From Thalassotalea algicola (GTDB lineage Bacteria; Pseudomonadota; Gammaproteobacteria; Enterobacterales; Alteromonadaceae): a DNA stretch of 64,000 nucleotides. Position numbers and translations under genes: made by a program. This document shows positions 55,965-64,000 of the stretch, piece by piece. The notes beneath the pieces were generated by a model. It saw only the letters and a list, made by a program, of their open reading frames with translations. It was not told the origin of the DNA and searched no databases. Location: assembly GCF_012932965.1 (NCBI RefSeq), contig NZ_JABBXH010000004.1:496001-560000 (forward strand), read 5' to 3'. Numbering within the stretch: position 1 is the stretch's first letter; every line of letters begins with the position of its first letter.

Positions 55965-57944
55965 CTAGTGTCCAAATTGAATTCGAATGCCCGCATTAAC
56001 AGTAAAGCCGTCATTACGAGACCAAATATCTGTCGTCCAACGTCCACTTGGGTCTTGCATTGGTAACAGCAAAGACTCTTCTTTGGTTTGACGTACATTA
56101 AGTAAGTTTTCTGCATTTACGAAATAACTCACTCTACCCACGGTAATTTGGCCAAGTAACCCCAAATGCCAATATGCTTCACTTCTTTCTCGATATGGGT
56201 TGCCCTCTAAGTGTTGTGTTCCTGTGTAATAGGCTTCAAACCCTACTAAATGACTTCCATGTTCTTCCCACATTATCACCGCTCCTGCAGAATGCTTAGG
56301 CGTCAATGCAAGTGGCTCTCGTCCAAAACCTGCGTCACCCTGCTTAGTGGCATCTGTAAATAAATAACTGCCGGTTAACTTTATATCGCGCCAGCGATAA
56401 CGCAGCAGCAATTCAGCGCCTCTAATTTCACTTTGATCAGATGCATTTACGATGCGCACTTGTTTATCTGACTGCGTGTCTAGCGGGTTAATTACTTCAA
56501 GCTCAGTAACATTATCAACATCTGATGCAAATAGGGTCACACTCGCTTCTATACTATCAACGACATAACTAATATCGATAGATGCCGTAGTTGCCTGCTC
56601 TTCTTTTAGGTTATCAAGTGGTGCTAAACGTGATAGACCAACATCTTCTATATCTTCAATGAACGGGGTTGGGGCATAAAAACCTTGCCCGTAGGAGCCC
56701 CGGACAATCCAACTTTCGGGCTTGAATAACACCGAGATACGTGGGCTAAATTGCGTACCATATTCACTATGCCAATCTGTACGAGCACTAATTGACATTG
56801 AAATTTCGTCACTGGCTTCATAGTCGACTTGGGAAAATAAACCTGGTACTTGATAATGATAATTAAATGCTGAATAACTTTCCGAGTCGAATCGGTCTGA
56901 TTGATAAGCTACCCCAACAAGCCAAGCGGTATCATCGCTGTAACCTGACACACTCGATTCAAGTAAATAACTGTCATGCGTATCATTTTCTTCTACCAAA
57001 CCGTAAATATGATCATGCGCTTGGCGCATAGCAGAACCACGAACATTGAGGTTAATCACATCACCCAATTGTTGATCAAAGATAAAGCCAGTATCTACTC
57101 TTTTAGAATCCTGACTTTGTATGAACGGGTTTCCGTCAGGTAAGGTTTCGCCCTCTTCCGTGCCACCTTCTCGTTCCTCGAACATCGCTCCAAAGGTTAA
57201 ATACAAATTAGCGCCGCTTTCGCTTTCCCAATATAATCGTGGACGAATGGTTGCTCGTTGGTATTCAGCCATGTCTAGCCAGCCATCATCATCTAGGTCT
57301 TGTTGTTCTTGATTATGTACCCCAGCAGTGACTGATGCACTGATTGCGTCATTTATCGGCGAAGCCAAATAAGAAGTGATGTCTTGGCCATTTTTTGAAG
57401 TAGCATTTAAAAGCACTTCACCTTCAAGTTCATCTGATGGTGTACGAGAAATTAAATTAATCACACCGCCTAGCGCAGAGCCACCGTATAATGACGATGC
57501 CGAGCCCTTGATAATTTCAACATTGGCAAGATCAGTTGGCGGTATTTGTAATAAGCCAATAGAGGTAGTTTGACCACCATAAAGCGGTAAACCATCACTG
57601 AGCAATTGTGTATAGCGGCCATATAAACTTTGCAACCGAATGTTAGCACCGCCTAATGCTGGAGAGGTATTTTGTACACGGACTCCGCCTGTTTCAGCAA
57701 CTAGCATAGATATATTGCCTGGTCGCATTAACGCTTTCTCTTGAATTTCTTCCCCGTTGATAATCTCAGTTCGCGTTGCTGACTCAGTGACAATACGGCC
57801 AAGACGCGATGCTGTCACTTGGATTTTTTCAATCTTATTTTCATCATGTTCATGATGGTCGTCGTGATGTTCCCCTTCACTGGCGTAAGAAATTGAAGGT
57901 GCCAACAGCACCGCAAGCGCTGTTTTAGAATATTTACCAAGCAT
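55965..57944 (-). CDS. TonB-dependent outer-membrane receptor with His-rich N-terminus, probably for a metal
   Basis: The 659-residue product has a signal peptide (to about residue 21) and a His/Asp-rich segment EHHDDHHEHDEN, suited to binding transition metal ions. A TonB box region and plug domain follow (about 40-165; NVEIIKGSASSLYGGSALGGVI). The rest is a beta-barrel ending with the aromatic terminal signature INAGIRIQFGH-like (NAGIRIQFGH). The Cys-rich protein encoded just upstream suggests a shared metal theme (copper, zinc or nickel), which is inference. Confidence 0.87.
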   Translation of the reverse strand: MLGKYSKTALAVLLAPSISYASEGEHHDDHHEHDENKIEKIQVTASRLGRIVTESATRTEIINGEEIQEKALMRPGNISMLVAETGGVRVQNTSPALGGANIRLQSLYGRYTQLLSDGLPLYGGQTTSIGLLQIPPTDLANVEIIKGSASSLYGGSALGGVINLISRTPSDELEGEVLLNATSKNGQDITSYLASPINDAISASVTAGVHNQEQQDLDDDGWLDMAEYQRATIRPRLYWESESGANLYLTFGAMFEEREGGTEEGETLPDGNPFIQSQDSKRVDTGFIFDQQLGDVINLNVRGSAMRQAHDHIYGLVEENDTHDSYLLESSVSGYSDDTAWLVGVAYQSDRFDSESYSAFNYHYQVPGLFSQVDYEASDEISMSISARTDWHSEYGTQFSPRISVLFKPESWIVRGSYGQGFYAPTPFIEDIEDVGLSRLAPLDNLKEEQATTASIDISYVVDSIEASVTLFASDVDNVTELEVINPLDTQSDKQVRIVNASDQSEIRGAELLLRYRWRDIKLTGSYLFTDATKQGDAGFGREPLALTPKHSAGAVIMWEEHGSHLVGFEAYYTGTQHLEGNPYRERSEAYWHLGLLGQITVGRVSYFVNAENLLNVRQTKEESLLLPMQDPSGRWTTDIWSRNDGFTVNAGIRIQFGH

Positions 57945-58031
57945 TTTTTACCTCAATCAATGCTAAAAATTGCGATATTTTCACAATTAACAAGAAAAAT
58001 TAAATAAGTTTAAAATGTAGGCAGAAGTGCC

Positions 58032-58406
58032 TTAAGAGGTAAAAATTGGTGGCCGATAAAAAGGGGAGGCAATAAAATACGTATCTTTTGTTGCTAAAGA
58101 CAATAAAGGCTCGCTTAGAACCATAATATCAGACAAAAGAAGACGACTATCTAAATACGCGATTGAAGCACATGCATTCGCAGGGCAAATACAATCGCTT
58201 TCACAGCACTCAACTTCACAACAATCATCAATACTTTCTGACGGGTTAGCGCTACTATTATCGTTAATAATGGTTTTCTGCGGTATTTCAATATGCTGTT
58301 CTAAGCTGCTGTCATATGAAGCCATAAAATGATACGCCATAGTTTGCCCGACAAAGGCAATTAGCATAGTTATCATAAGCAGCAATTTAGAAAGTGGTCT
58401 TTGCAT
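58032..58406 (-). CDS. Small exported Cys-rich protein, probable metal binder
   Basis: The 124-residue product has a signal peptide (about 1-24) and seven cysteines in 18 residues (62-79: CC, CC, C, C, C in DCCEVECCESDCICPANAC). I do not know the family by name; small proteins of this look often precede TonB receptor genes of metal loci. It is 87 bases upstream of the receptor on the same strand and likely co-transcribed. Confidence 0.65.
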   Translation of the reverse strand: MQRPLSKLLLMITMLIAFVGQTMAYHFMASYDSSLEQHIEIPQKTIINDNSSANPSESIDDCCEVECCESDCICPANACASIAYLDSRLLLSDIMVLSEPLLSLATKDTYFIASPFYRPPIFTS

Positions 58407-58717
58407 AGTTAAGTCTTATCGAAATCGCCGTTATTGTATGATTTTTTCAAGTACAAATGAAGAGAAAGATAAATAGGAATTCAGATAATACCAACTACTA
58501 TTCTGTCAAATTTGTTAGCACTACAAATTTATCTTCTATCGATTTAGCTGCCCGAATATAACAATGGAACTCACCTCAGCCACATCTTATTCCGCATTAA
58601 ATTTGCTGTAGATTTAAGAGAGCTAAAGCAAGTAGGTCTGTTAAAAGTACAAAATGAAGGCATAAATCAATCGTTAGTCAAATGCCACTATCGCCAAAAC
58701 TTTCATTGAATTAGCGG
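58407..58717. other. Intergenic stretch with a possible old nth fragment
   Basis: Most of the 311 bases are gene-free; 58519-58709 shows distant similarity to the nth fragments (listed separately). No terminator or RNA gene is seen. Confidence 0.5.
58519..58709 (+). pseudogene. Possible very old nth 3' fragment
   Basis: By hand alignment, CTACAAATTTATCTT recalls the leader. GCTGCCCGAATATAAC (58547-58562) matches GCTGACCAACTATAGC of copy 5 at 12 of 16 bases, and CCGCATTAAATTTGC (58592-58606) matches CCGCACTAAATTTGC of copy 2 at 14 of 15. The distance between the two blocks is within one base of that in true copies. The open frame then reads RIKFAV...LLKV before a stop at 58707-58709. Suggestive, not proven. 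Confidence 0.35.
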
Positions 58718-59452
58718 TTAGCGCAATCCCCATTGAGTTAATATTCTTTGATATTCTCCACTAGCGATAACCGTTTTTAATGCTTGTTCCAAAGCTTTGG
58801 CCGTTGTAGGAGTCAGTGATAAGTTTGCTGCTAGGTGCAGCTCACTTGGAAAATCTATCAGTTCAAGCACTTGTTTAACGTCACCTGTTTTGTATCCAAG
58901 TTTGTTTAGTTCGTTATTTAAAGAAAGCGTATTGGTTAAAACAAAGTCTATGCGACCATTAAATAACATTTGCCATAAATCTTGATATTTTACGCTTAAT
59001 GATAAATTTTCTCCTTCGTTAAAGCCTGATTTTCTTAGATATCCTTCGCTAAAGTAGCCTCGAATGGTACCAACAGAATATTGTTTAGCGTCCGATAAAT
59101 TGGCTAGTTGATATGTACTTTCTGTTGATGAAACCAAGTAGGCACTATTGTGAAAAATTTTACCTAACCAAATAAAGTTTGGCTCCCTACTTGGACTTTT
59201 TAGTAGTGAAAACATCAAAACATTAGGTTTAGCTTTTAATAGTCGAAAAGCACGTGCAAATGGATAAAGCTCTATGGTGTAGTCAACTTGAGCTAGTTTA
59301 GCCACAGCGTTAACTATGTCTACTAACGCCCCTTTAGTTTGACCATGCTTATCTTTAAAATGATAAGGAGGAAGGTCTTCAGCAACAAACTGCAACTGTT
59401 CAGCAGCTAATGAAAATGAACACAAAGCAAGTAATATAATCGCAATTTTCAA
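58718..59452 (-). CDS. Periplasmic solute-binding-like protein (SBP family 3)
   Basis: The 244-residue product has a signal peptide (about 1-17) and a family 3 binding-protein fold: LPPYHFKDKHGQTKGALVDIV at the N-terminal lobe, YSVGTIRGYFSEGYL at the hinge and a C-terminal SGEYQRILTQWGLR. There is no permease or ATPase gene nearby, so it is an orphan binding or sensing protein. It resembles in type, but not in detail, the protein at 13546. Ligand unknown. Confidence 0.82.
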   Translation of the reverse strand: MKIAIILLALCSFSLAAEQLQFVAEDLPPYHFKDKHGQTKGALVDIVNAVAKLAQVDYTIELYPFARAFRLLKAKPNVLMFSLLKSPSREPNFIWLGKIFHNSAYLVSSTESTYQLANLSDAKQYSVGTIRGYFSEGYLRKSGFNEGENLSLSVKYQDLWQMLFNGRIDFVLTNTLSLNNELNKLGYKTGDVKQVLELIDFPSELHLAANLSLTPTTAKALEQALKTVIASGEYQRILTQWGLR

Positions 59453-59645
59453 TTTAGTACCTCTTAAACTTCAAAGAAAAGCAGCTCCTTTACTTTATAT
59501 ACGCTTGCATCATACCATCACTTTATACCCACCAAAGTCAATCTATTTAATCCATTTTCCCGGTAGTCATTAGCCCACCCCTAATGTTCTGATTTGGTAG
59601 TCTGATATTTGCTAACTGCTAGCTAATAATAAATCCGCGACTACT

Positions 59646-61835
59646 TTATTCATCAAGCAATAGTTCAACCACTTCTTTTCTGGCAATCATTCTTAGCGTC
59701 ATTAATACTTCAGTACCATTTACATCAGTTAAGTAATCAAGGTTTTTAGGTACATCGCCAATAACGTTAAATCTTTCATCATGTAACGAATATGACCACA
59801 ACTGAAAGTCTTCATTGATACCATATATCTCGTCGCCATCAACGTCGCTGTTGTGAATAACAAAACGCTTATCACTACCTTGCGCTTTTAACTCTTCTAT
59901 CAGTTGATCTTCAACCGAGCCGGATTGCCAAAACCTATCCATATGATCGGTAAAAACAATTGCGCCATCTTTGGTATTTTGTGCCCAGTTAACTTGCTTA
60001 TCGTTCAAAATACGCATTGTTGCATCGGCGAGGTTTAATTCCACAAATTTTATTGCGCCTTTAATTCTTACTAATGATAATGCCGTTTCCTTCTCGCTAT
60101 CCCAATCGAATAATGTGTCTATTTGATGTTCAAAGTCATATGTCTTACGAGTGCCATCTAAAAAAACCTGTACTAACGCTTTATCAACATTAGCTAACAA
60201 GCTTTCACCATCTAAAGACCAGTGCACTTCATATAAGAAAGTATCAATTGGAAAATGGGATAATTGCTGAGGTGTGCTGCCATCCGTTAACCATAGCTGA
60301 TCTATACCGGAGCGGTCTGACTTAAAAGCAATCTTCTCACTATTTGGTTTGAATATTCCGTTGTCCTCTCCTGATGTCGAGCGCGCTATAACAAAGTGGT
60401 CATCATTCTTTACACTTGCCTTTTTTATGGTTTTTAATGACAAAGATATAACATCACTATCGTATTGCCCCTTAATCGCTAGCAATCTTTTGTTATCTGG
60501 GTGAAACACGGGCGAGCTCATTGCTTCATCAATAGGTAAGCTAATATTTTTTACTTGTCCGTCATAAGACAAAGTAAACAACTGACGCCCAGTACTAAAT
60601 ATAAGTTGGTTTTCAAACGGTGAAAAATTGGGATATACATACTTAAATGGTGCTATTTCCGGCGGATAAATTATTTGATTACTAGATACGAGTTTTCCGT
60701 CTGGCTTTAGTATGTTGATATAATAACTGCCATCACTTTGCGTACTAAAAAGCGCAAAAAAATCATGTTTAGCAGAGTAGTCGAAGTCTACAAGATCACC
60801 ATCCTCAAGTTGATAAAGCGTTTCACTTTCATTATCGGTTATTGAGTAGCTGATCAACTTCCAACGATCGGTGGTTTTTTGCAATAACGCGATAGTATTG
60901 TTGGTCAGCCATTGTGGTTTTCTTATTTCCGAGTTTTTACATTCCAATAATACCGTTGGTTTTTGAGGTGCTATAAGTGCTTTTTCAAAGTCTAAGTTCA
61001 TTAAGTAATAGCATTTTTTTTGCGTAACTGGCGCAGTACATGTTTCGGACTGGACAAACGCTAATGACTTACCGTCTTTCGAAAAGCTGTGGGCGCCATA
61101 AGAATTTAAGTTCTGCGTCAATTGAAATTCTTGCTGAGTCTCAATATCTTTCGCCCATATATTATTACTACAAAATTCATTCGAATAGCGGTGAAAAACA
61201 ATGTATTTTCCATCGGGCGAATAAATGCCAGCAAGCTCCTTATTATCGGTAGCGGTGAGTGCTCGTATTTCTCCTATTTTCAGACTAGGTGTTTGTCCTG
61301 ATGTGGGAAATTGTAAAACGATAAACACACAAAATGTGATTACGATGGCTAAAATTAGCAAACGAAATTGAGCACTTAATGTTGATGATTGGGCTTTAGA
61401 TTGATTTGTTGAATGAGCTACTGAATTATTTGCGTTGTTGAAAGCGGCATCTGTTTCAAACTTAGCGTTCTCTATTGCAGTAGTTTCAGGTGCCTTTTCT
61501 TCTTGCGCTATTACCTCTTGGTTCCAACGAACATCACACTCTAAGCTATAACCTTTTTTGGCATGAGTTTTAATATAAACCTGAACCTTCCCGTCATCAC
61601 CTAGTGCTTTTCTTAGTTGAGCAATGCTTCGTTGCAATGTATTGGGAGAAACCACTGAACCTTGCCAAACTTTCGCCAAAAGTTCATCTTGGCTAACCAC
61701 ACTTCCTTGATGCTGAGCTAGATAAGTGAGAAGTGACAACGCTTTTGGGGCGAGCTTTTTTGACTCATTATTTTGAGTGATTTGATTACGTGATAAATCA
61801 ATATAAAAACCACCAATCCAATATTGCTGTGCCAT
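59646..61835 (-). CDS. CadC/ToxR-like transmembrane regulator with a periplasmic beta-propeller
   Basis: Residues 1-105 are an OmpR-type winged helix (KLAPKALSLLTYLAQHQGSVVSQ, VQVYIKTHAKKGYSL). One transmembrane helix lies at about 158-178. Residues about 190-720 form a periplasmic TolB/WD40-like (PD40) propeller with blades such as NKELAGIYSPDGKYIVFHR. Such one-component proteins sense outside signals and bind DNA from the membrane. It is divergent from the esterase-PD40 operon at 62048, a likely target. Confidence 0.88.
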   Translation of the reverse strand: MAQQYWIGGFYIDLSRNQITQNNESKKLAPKALSLLTYLAQHQGSVVSQDELLAKVWQGSVVSPNTLQRSIAQLRKALGDDGKVQVYIKTHAKKGYSLECDVRWNQEVIAQEEKAPETTAIENAKFETDAAFNNANNSVAHSTNQSKAQSSTLSAQFRLLILAIVITFCVFIVLQFPTSGQTPSLKIGEIRALTATDNKELAGIYSPDGKYIVFHRYSNEFCSNNIWAKDIETQQEFQLTQNLNSYGAHSFSKDGKSLAFVQSETCTAPVTQKKCYYLMNLDFEKALIAPQKPTVLLECKNSEIRKPQWLTNNTIALLQKTTDRWKLISYSITDNESETLYQLEDGDLVDFDYSAKHDFFALFSTQSDGSYYINILKPDGKLVSSNQIIYPPEIAPFKYVYPNFSPFENQLIFSTGRQLFTLSYDGQVKNISLPIDEAMSSPVFHPDNKRLLAIKGQYDSDVISLSLKTIKKASVKNDDHFVIARSTSGEDNGIFKPNSEKIAFKSDRSGIDQLWLTDGSTPQQLSHFPIDTFLYEVHWSLDGESLLANVDKALVQVFLDGTRKTYDFEHQIDTLFDWDSEKETALSLVRIKGAIKFVELNLADATMRILNDKQVNWAQNTKDGAIVFTDHMDRFWQSGSVEDQLIEELKAQGSDKRFVIHNSDVDGDEIYGINEDFQLWSYSLHDERFNVIGDVPKNLDYLTDVNGTEVLMTLRMIARKEVVELLLDE

Positions 61836-62047
61836 ACGTCCCCTGATTTATAAGAATAGCGCCAATAGGATAAACCTGAAACCAATGCAATACAAATAGG
61901 CAAACCATTGATAAGTAATGATATTTTAAATAATCATAAAAAAGTCAGGTAAAAGTCAGGGGAAATTCAAGATTCTTACTCTCCCCTTGTTTAGGTTAAC
62001 TACTCATTAAACACGGTTATTTCCTATTTATTGCCCAGAGGAAAAGT

Positions 62048-62893
62048 ATGAAAAACCTAATCATCTTTTTTATTTTACTGTCACTAATTTTTTCAAGGTT
62101 ATGTGCCAAAGAGCTAAATCAATATGAAATGCCAGACACTCAAGTTGTGCCAATTAAGAACAGTGAAACAGGTGCGCAATATGAGCTATACATCAAACTG
62201 CCGAAAGATTATTCAAAAAAAAAGAAGGTGACATACCCAGTTATTTACTTTACCGATGCCGCGTGGTCAATCGAAATACTATCAGCCGCAACTTCATATC
62301 AATTGAAAGACGTTATTTTGATAGGCATATCGTGGCAAAAAAATATAAGCGACGAACTTAAAAAGGTCGGTGAGTATGTTAGTAGAAACCGAGATTACAC
62401 AATAAGAGAATCTAATAGACCAGACATCCAAGCAAAGTATCAATTAGGACAAGCAAAACAGCACACCACGTTCATTCGTAAAGATGTGATTACCTATGTT
62501 GAGAAAAACTATCGCACACAACCAGACAACCGTACTTATTTTGGCTATTCATTAGGCGGACAATTTGGGGCTTTTGTATTGCTGTATAAACCCGACACCT
62601 TTAAAAACTACATAATCGGTAGTCCAGAAATTAGTGGCGAGGTTTCTGAGTTTTCTTCGCTTGCTGCCAAGACCAGAAAAAAACTAAATGCCAACCTATT
62701 TGTTTCTTACGGTTCATTAGAAACTGATCTAGCCAAACACGCTAATGAACTTATTCGTATGTTGAATTCACGAAACGATGACAGCCTGTCAATCAGTCAA
62801 ATGGTTATTGACGGTAATCACTCAACAGCATTTCCATTAACCGGTGTTAAAAGCATCACTTGGTTATCAAATTTAATTAAGCAAAAGGATTAA
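62048..62893 (+). CDS. Exported alpha/beta-hydrolase (esterase D/IroE-like)
   Basis: The 281-residue product has a signal peptide (about 1-20). The esterase domain shows YPVIYFTDAAWSIEILS and the nucleophile Ser168 in FGYSLGGQFG, as in the putative-esterase family that includes IroE-type siderophore esterases; VIDGNHSTAFP holds the likely catalytic histidine. AGAGGAAAAGT precedes the ATG. Its TAA shares a base with the next ATG, so the two genes are coupled. Confidence 0.83.
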   Translation: MKNLIIFFILLSLIFSRLCAKELNQYEMPDTQVVPIKNSETGAQYELYIKLPKDYSKKKKVTYPVIYFTDAAWSIEILSAATSYQLKDVILIGISWQKNISDELKKVGEYVSRNRDYTIRESNRPDIQAKYQLGQAKQHTTFIRKDVITYVEKNYRTQPDNRTYFGYSLGGQFGAFVLLYKPDTFKNYIIGSPEISGEVSEFSSLAAKTRKKLNANLFVSYGSLETDLAKHANELIRMLNSRNDDSLSISQMVIDGNHSTAFPLTGVKSITWLSNLIKQKD

Positions 62894-63765
62894 TGATGAG
62901 ACTCACTTATCAATCGATCGCCCTGCTATTTGCAGGATTAACAATGAGTGGCAATAGCTATAGCTATGAGCAATTTCCAAACCTTGAAGGACCATACATG
63001 GGGCAAAGCCTTCCAGGTTTAGTCGCAGAGCCATTTGCACCGAATATAATCTCCAAAGAAGGCTGGGATGGTGAAGGTGTATTTGCCCCTGGCATGAAAG
63101 AGTTTTACTTCACAAGAAAGGATAAGGAATATCCTCGTCGCACCGTGATAGGTTTTCGACAAGAAAATAACAAATGGAAGGTATTCTCCAAATTTCCACG
63201 TATTGGAGAAATAGGATTCTCAAATGATGGTTCACGTATGTATATGGCTGAAGGCTATAGAGATCGCAAAGGTAAAGGGTGGTCTGAACGCAAGAGCCTT
63301 GGCGCTATGTTTGATAGAAAAGATTGGGGCATCATGCGCTTATCTGCTTCAGCTAGGGGCACATTTGTATTTGACGATTACAAAAGTGGTGACGTCATTA
63401 GGATATCGACACTTAGCAACGGTAAACGTGAATCACCCATAAAGATGGATTCAGAAGTCAATGTGGGTGAATGGACAGCTCACCCTTTTATCGCGCCTGA
63501 CGAAAGCTACTTAATTTGGGACAGCGAACGCGAAGGTGGCTTCGGTGGCACAGATTTATATATTCGATTTCGACAAAACGATGGTTCATGGGGCGCGGCA
63601 ATCAATATGGGCGACTCGATAAATTCACCTAACGCCGACTACTTTGCTAGCGTCTCACCAGATGGAAAATACATTCTCTTCAATAGACAAATTGATGATA
63701 AAGGCAACACTGATATTTATTGGGTCGATGCAAAAATTATCGATGCACTTCGACCAAAATCGTAA
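62893..63765 (+). CDS. Exported PD40 (WD40-like) propeller protein
   Basis: The 290-residue protein has a signal peptide (about 1-24) and PD40-type blades (GEIGFSNDGSRMYMAEG, HPFIAPDESYLIWDSEREG, ASVSPDGKYILFNRQ). The GGFGGTDLYIRFRQNDGSW block is common in OmpA/PD40 envelope proteins. A binding role is likely and the ligand is unknown. It overlaps the esterase stop and precedes another exported protein gene by 18 bases. Confidence 0.8.
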   Translation: MMRLTYQSIALLFAGLTMSGNSYSYEQFPNLEGPYMGQSLPGLVAEPFAPNIISKEGWDGEGVFAPGMKEFYFTRKDKEYPRRTVIGFRQENNKWKVFSKFPRIGEIGFSNDGSRMYMAEGYRDRKGKGWSERKSLGAMFDRKDWGIMRLSASARGTFVFDDYKSGDVIRISTLSNGKRESPIKMDSEVNVGEWTAHPFIAPDESYLIWDSEREGGFGGTDLYIRFRQNDGSWGAAINMGDSINSPNADYFASVSPDGKYILFNRQIDDKGNTDIYWVDAKIIDALRPKS

Positions 63766-63783
63766 ACTAGTGGAAAAAGAAAT

Positions 63784-64000
63784 ATGAAAATTGATATAAA
63801 AGTAAAAAGCGTAATGACTATCGCTTTATTGGTTACATTAAATAGTGCGACAGCCAATACCGCTATTTCCCCAGATAAAAGTATTGGTAAACGTGGCCAG
63901 ACCGCAGAAGCTTCAGCCGCCGAAGCCAAACTATCATTTTGGGATCTACCTCTTCTGGAAAAAGCCTTTGTTGATACAACGCCAGCAAAAAGAAATGATG
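63784..64000 (+). CDS. Exported protein, N-terminal 72 codons only
   Basis: The frame opens with ATG 63784 (GGAAAAAG upstream) and a signal peptide (about 1-24), then runs open to the window edge. FWDLPLLEKAFVDTTPAKRND recalls the start of exported serine hydrolases, but too little is visible for a firm call. It is the third gene of the 62048 operon. Confidence 0.55.
   Translation, partial: MKIDIKVKSVMTIALLVTLNSATANTAISPDKSIGKRGQTAEASAAEAKLSFWDLPLLEKAFVDTTPAKRND

Overview
The window is chromosomal DNA of a marine gammaproteobacterium, most likely order Alteromonadales (Thalassotalea/Colwellia-like). That placement is inferred from AT-rich coding, gammaproteobacterial gene orders (sdhC-sdhD-sdhA-sdhB divergent from gltA; rimP-nusA-infB-rbfA-truB-rpsO; rsxABCDGE-nth) and high protein similarity to that group by eye. 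No database search was possible.

Region 1 (1-29.4 kb) is ordinary core genome. It holds the succinate dehydrogenase operon and citrate synthase, a DJ-1/AraC regulator, the tRNA t6A dehydratase TcdA facing a fused cysteine desulfurase/sulfur acceptor (CsdA-CsdE), NlpI and PNPase, the translation operon from rimP to rpsO, a degenerate GGDEF-EAL protein of CsrD type, and the whole Rsx electron-transport operon.

Region 2 (29.4-52.3 kb) is the remarkable part. The intact endonuclease III gene nth ends the rsx operon. Behind it lie six further copies of the last 82 codons of nth (starts at 32843, 34414, 37764, 43722, 47609 and 49345) and a seventh eroded trace at 52179-52275. Each copy begins at the same codon (Phe130), is preceded by the same 18-base leader (consensus ACATCTACCTTAATTATC), contains an almost invariant stretch (GTATCCAACCGCACTAAATT), and closes a unit of 1.6-6.0 kb. 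The units carry unrelated cargo: AraC regulators with a serine hydrolase, an esterase, an S41 protease with a MarR regulator and a PLP enzyme, a DUF1566/di-haem peroxidase fusion with a two-component system, a lipase/FISUMP/SDR/AraC set, a cytochrome-tagged Vgb-like propeller, and a DJ-1 protein with an AraC regulator. No recombinase, transposase or phage gene is seen. The simplest reading is an integron-like array in which each incoming unit supplies a new 3' end to nth and pushes the old one downstream. The copies decay with distance from nth, as that model predicts.

Region 3 (52.3-64 kb) continues with accessory genes: two integral membrane proteins (DUF2306, DUF4386), another AraC regulator, a His-rich TonB receptor with a Cys-rich secreted protein, a periplasmic solute-binding-like protein, and a CadC-like regulator divergent from an esterase/PD40 operon. 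Weak nth-like vestiges (best at about 58.52-58.71 kb) hint that the array once reached this far.
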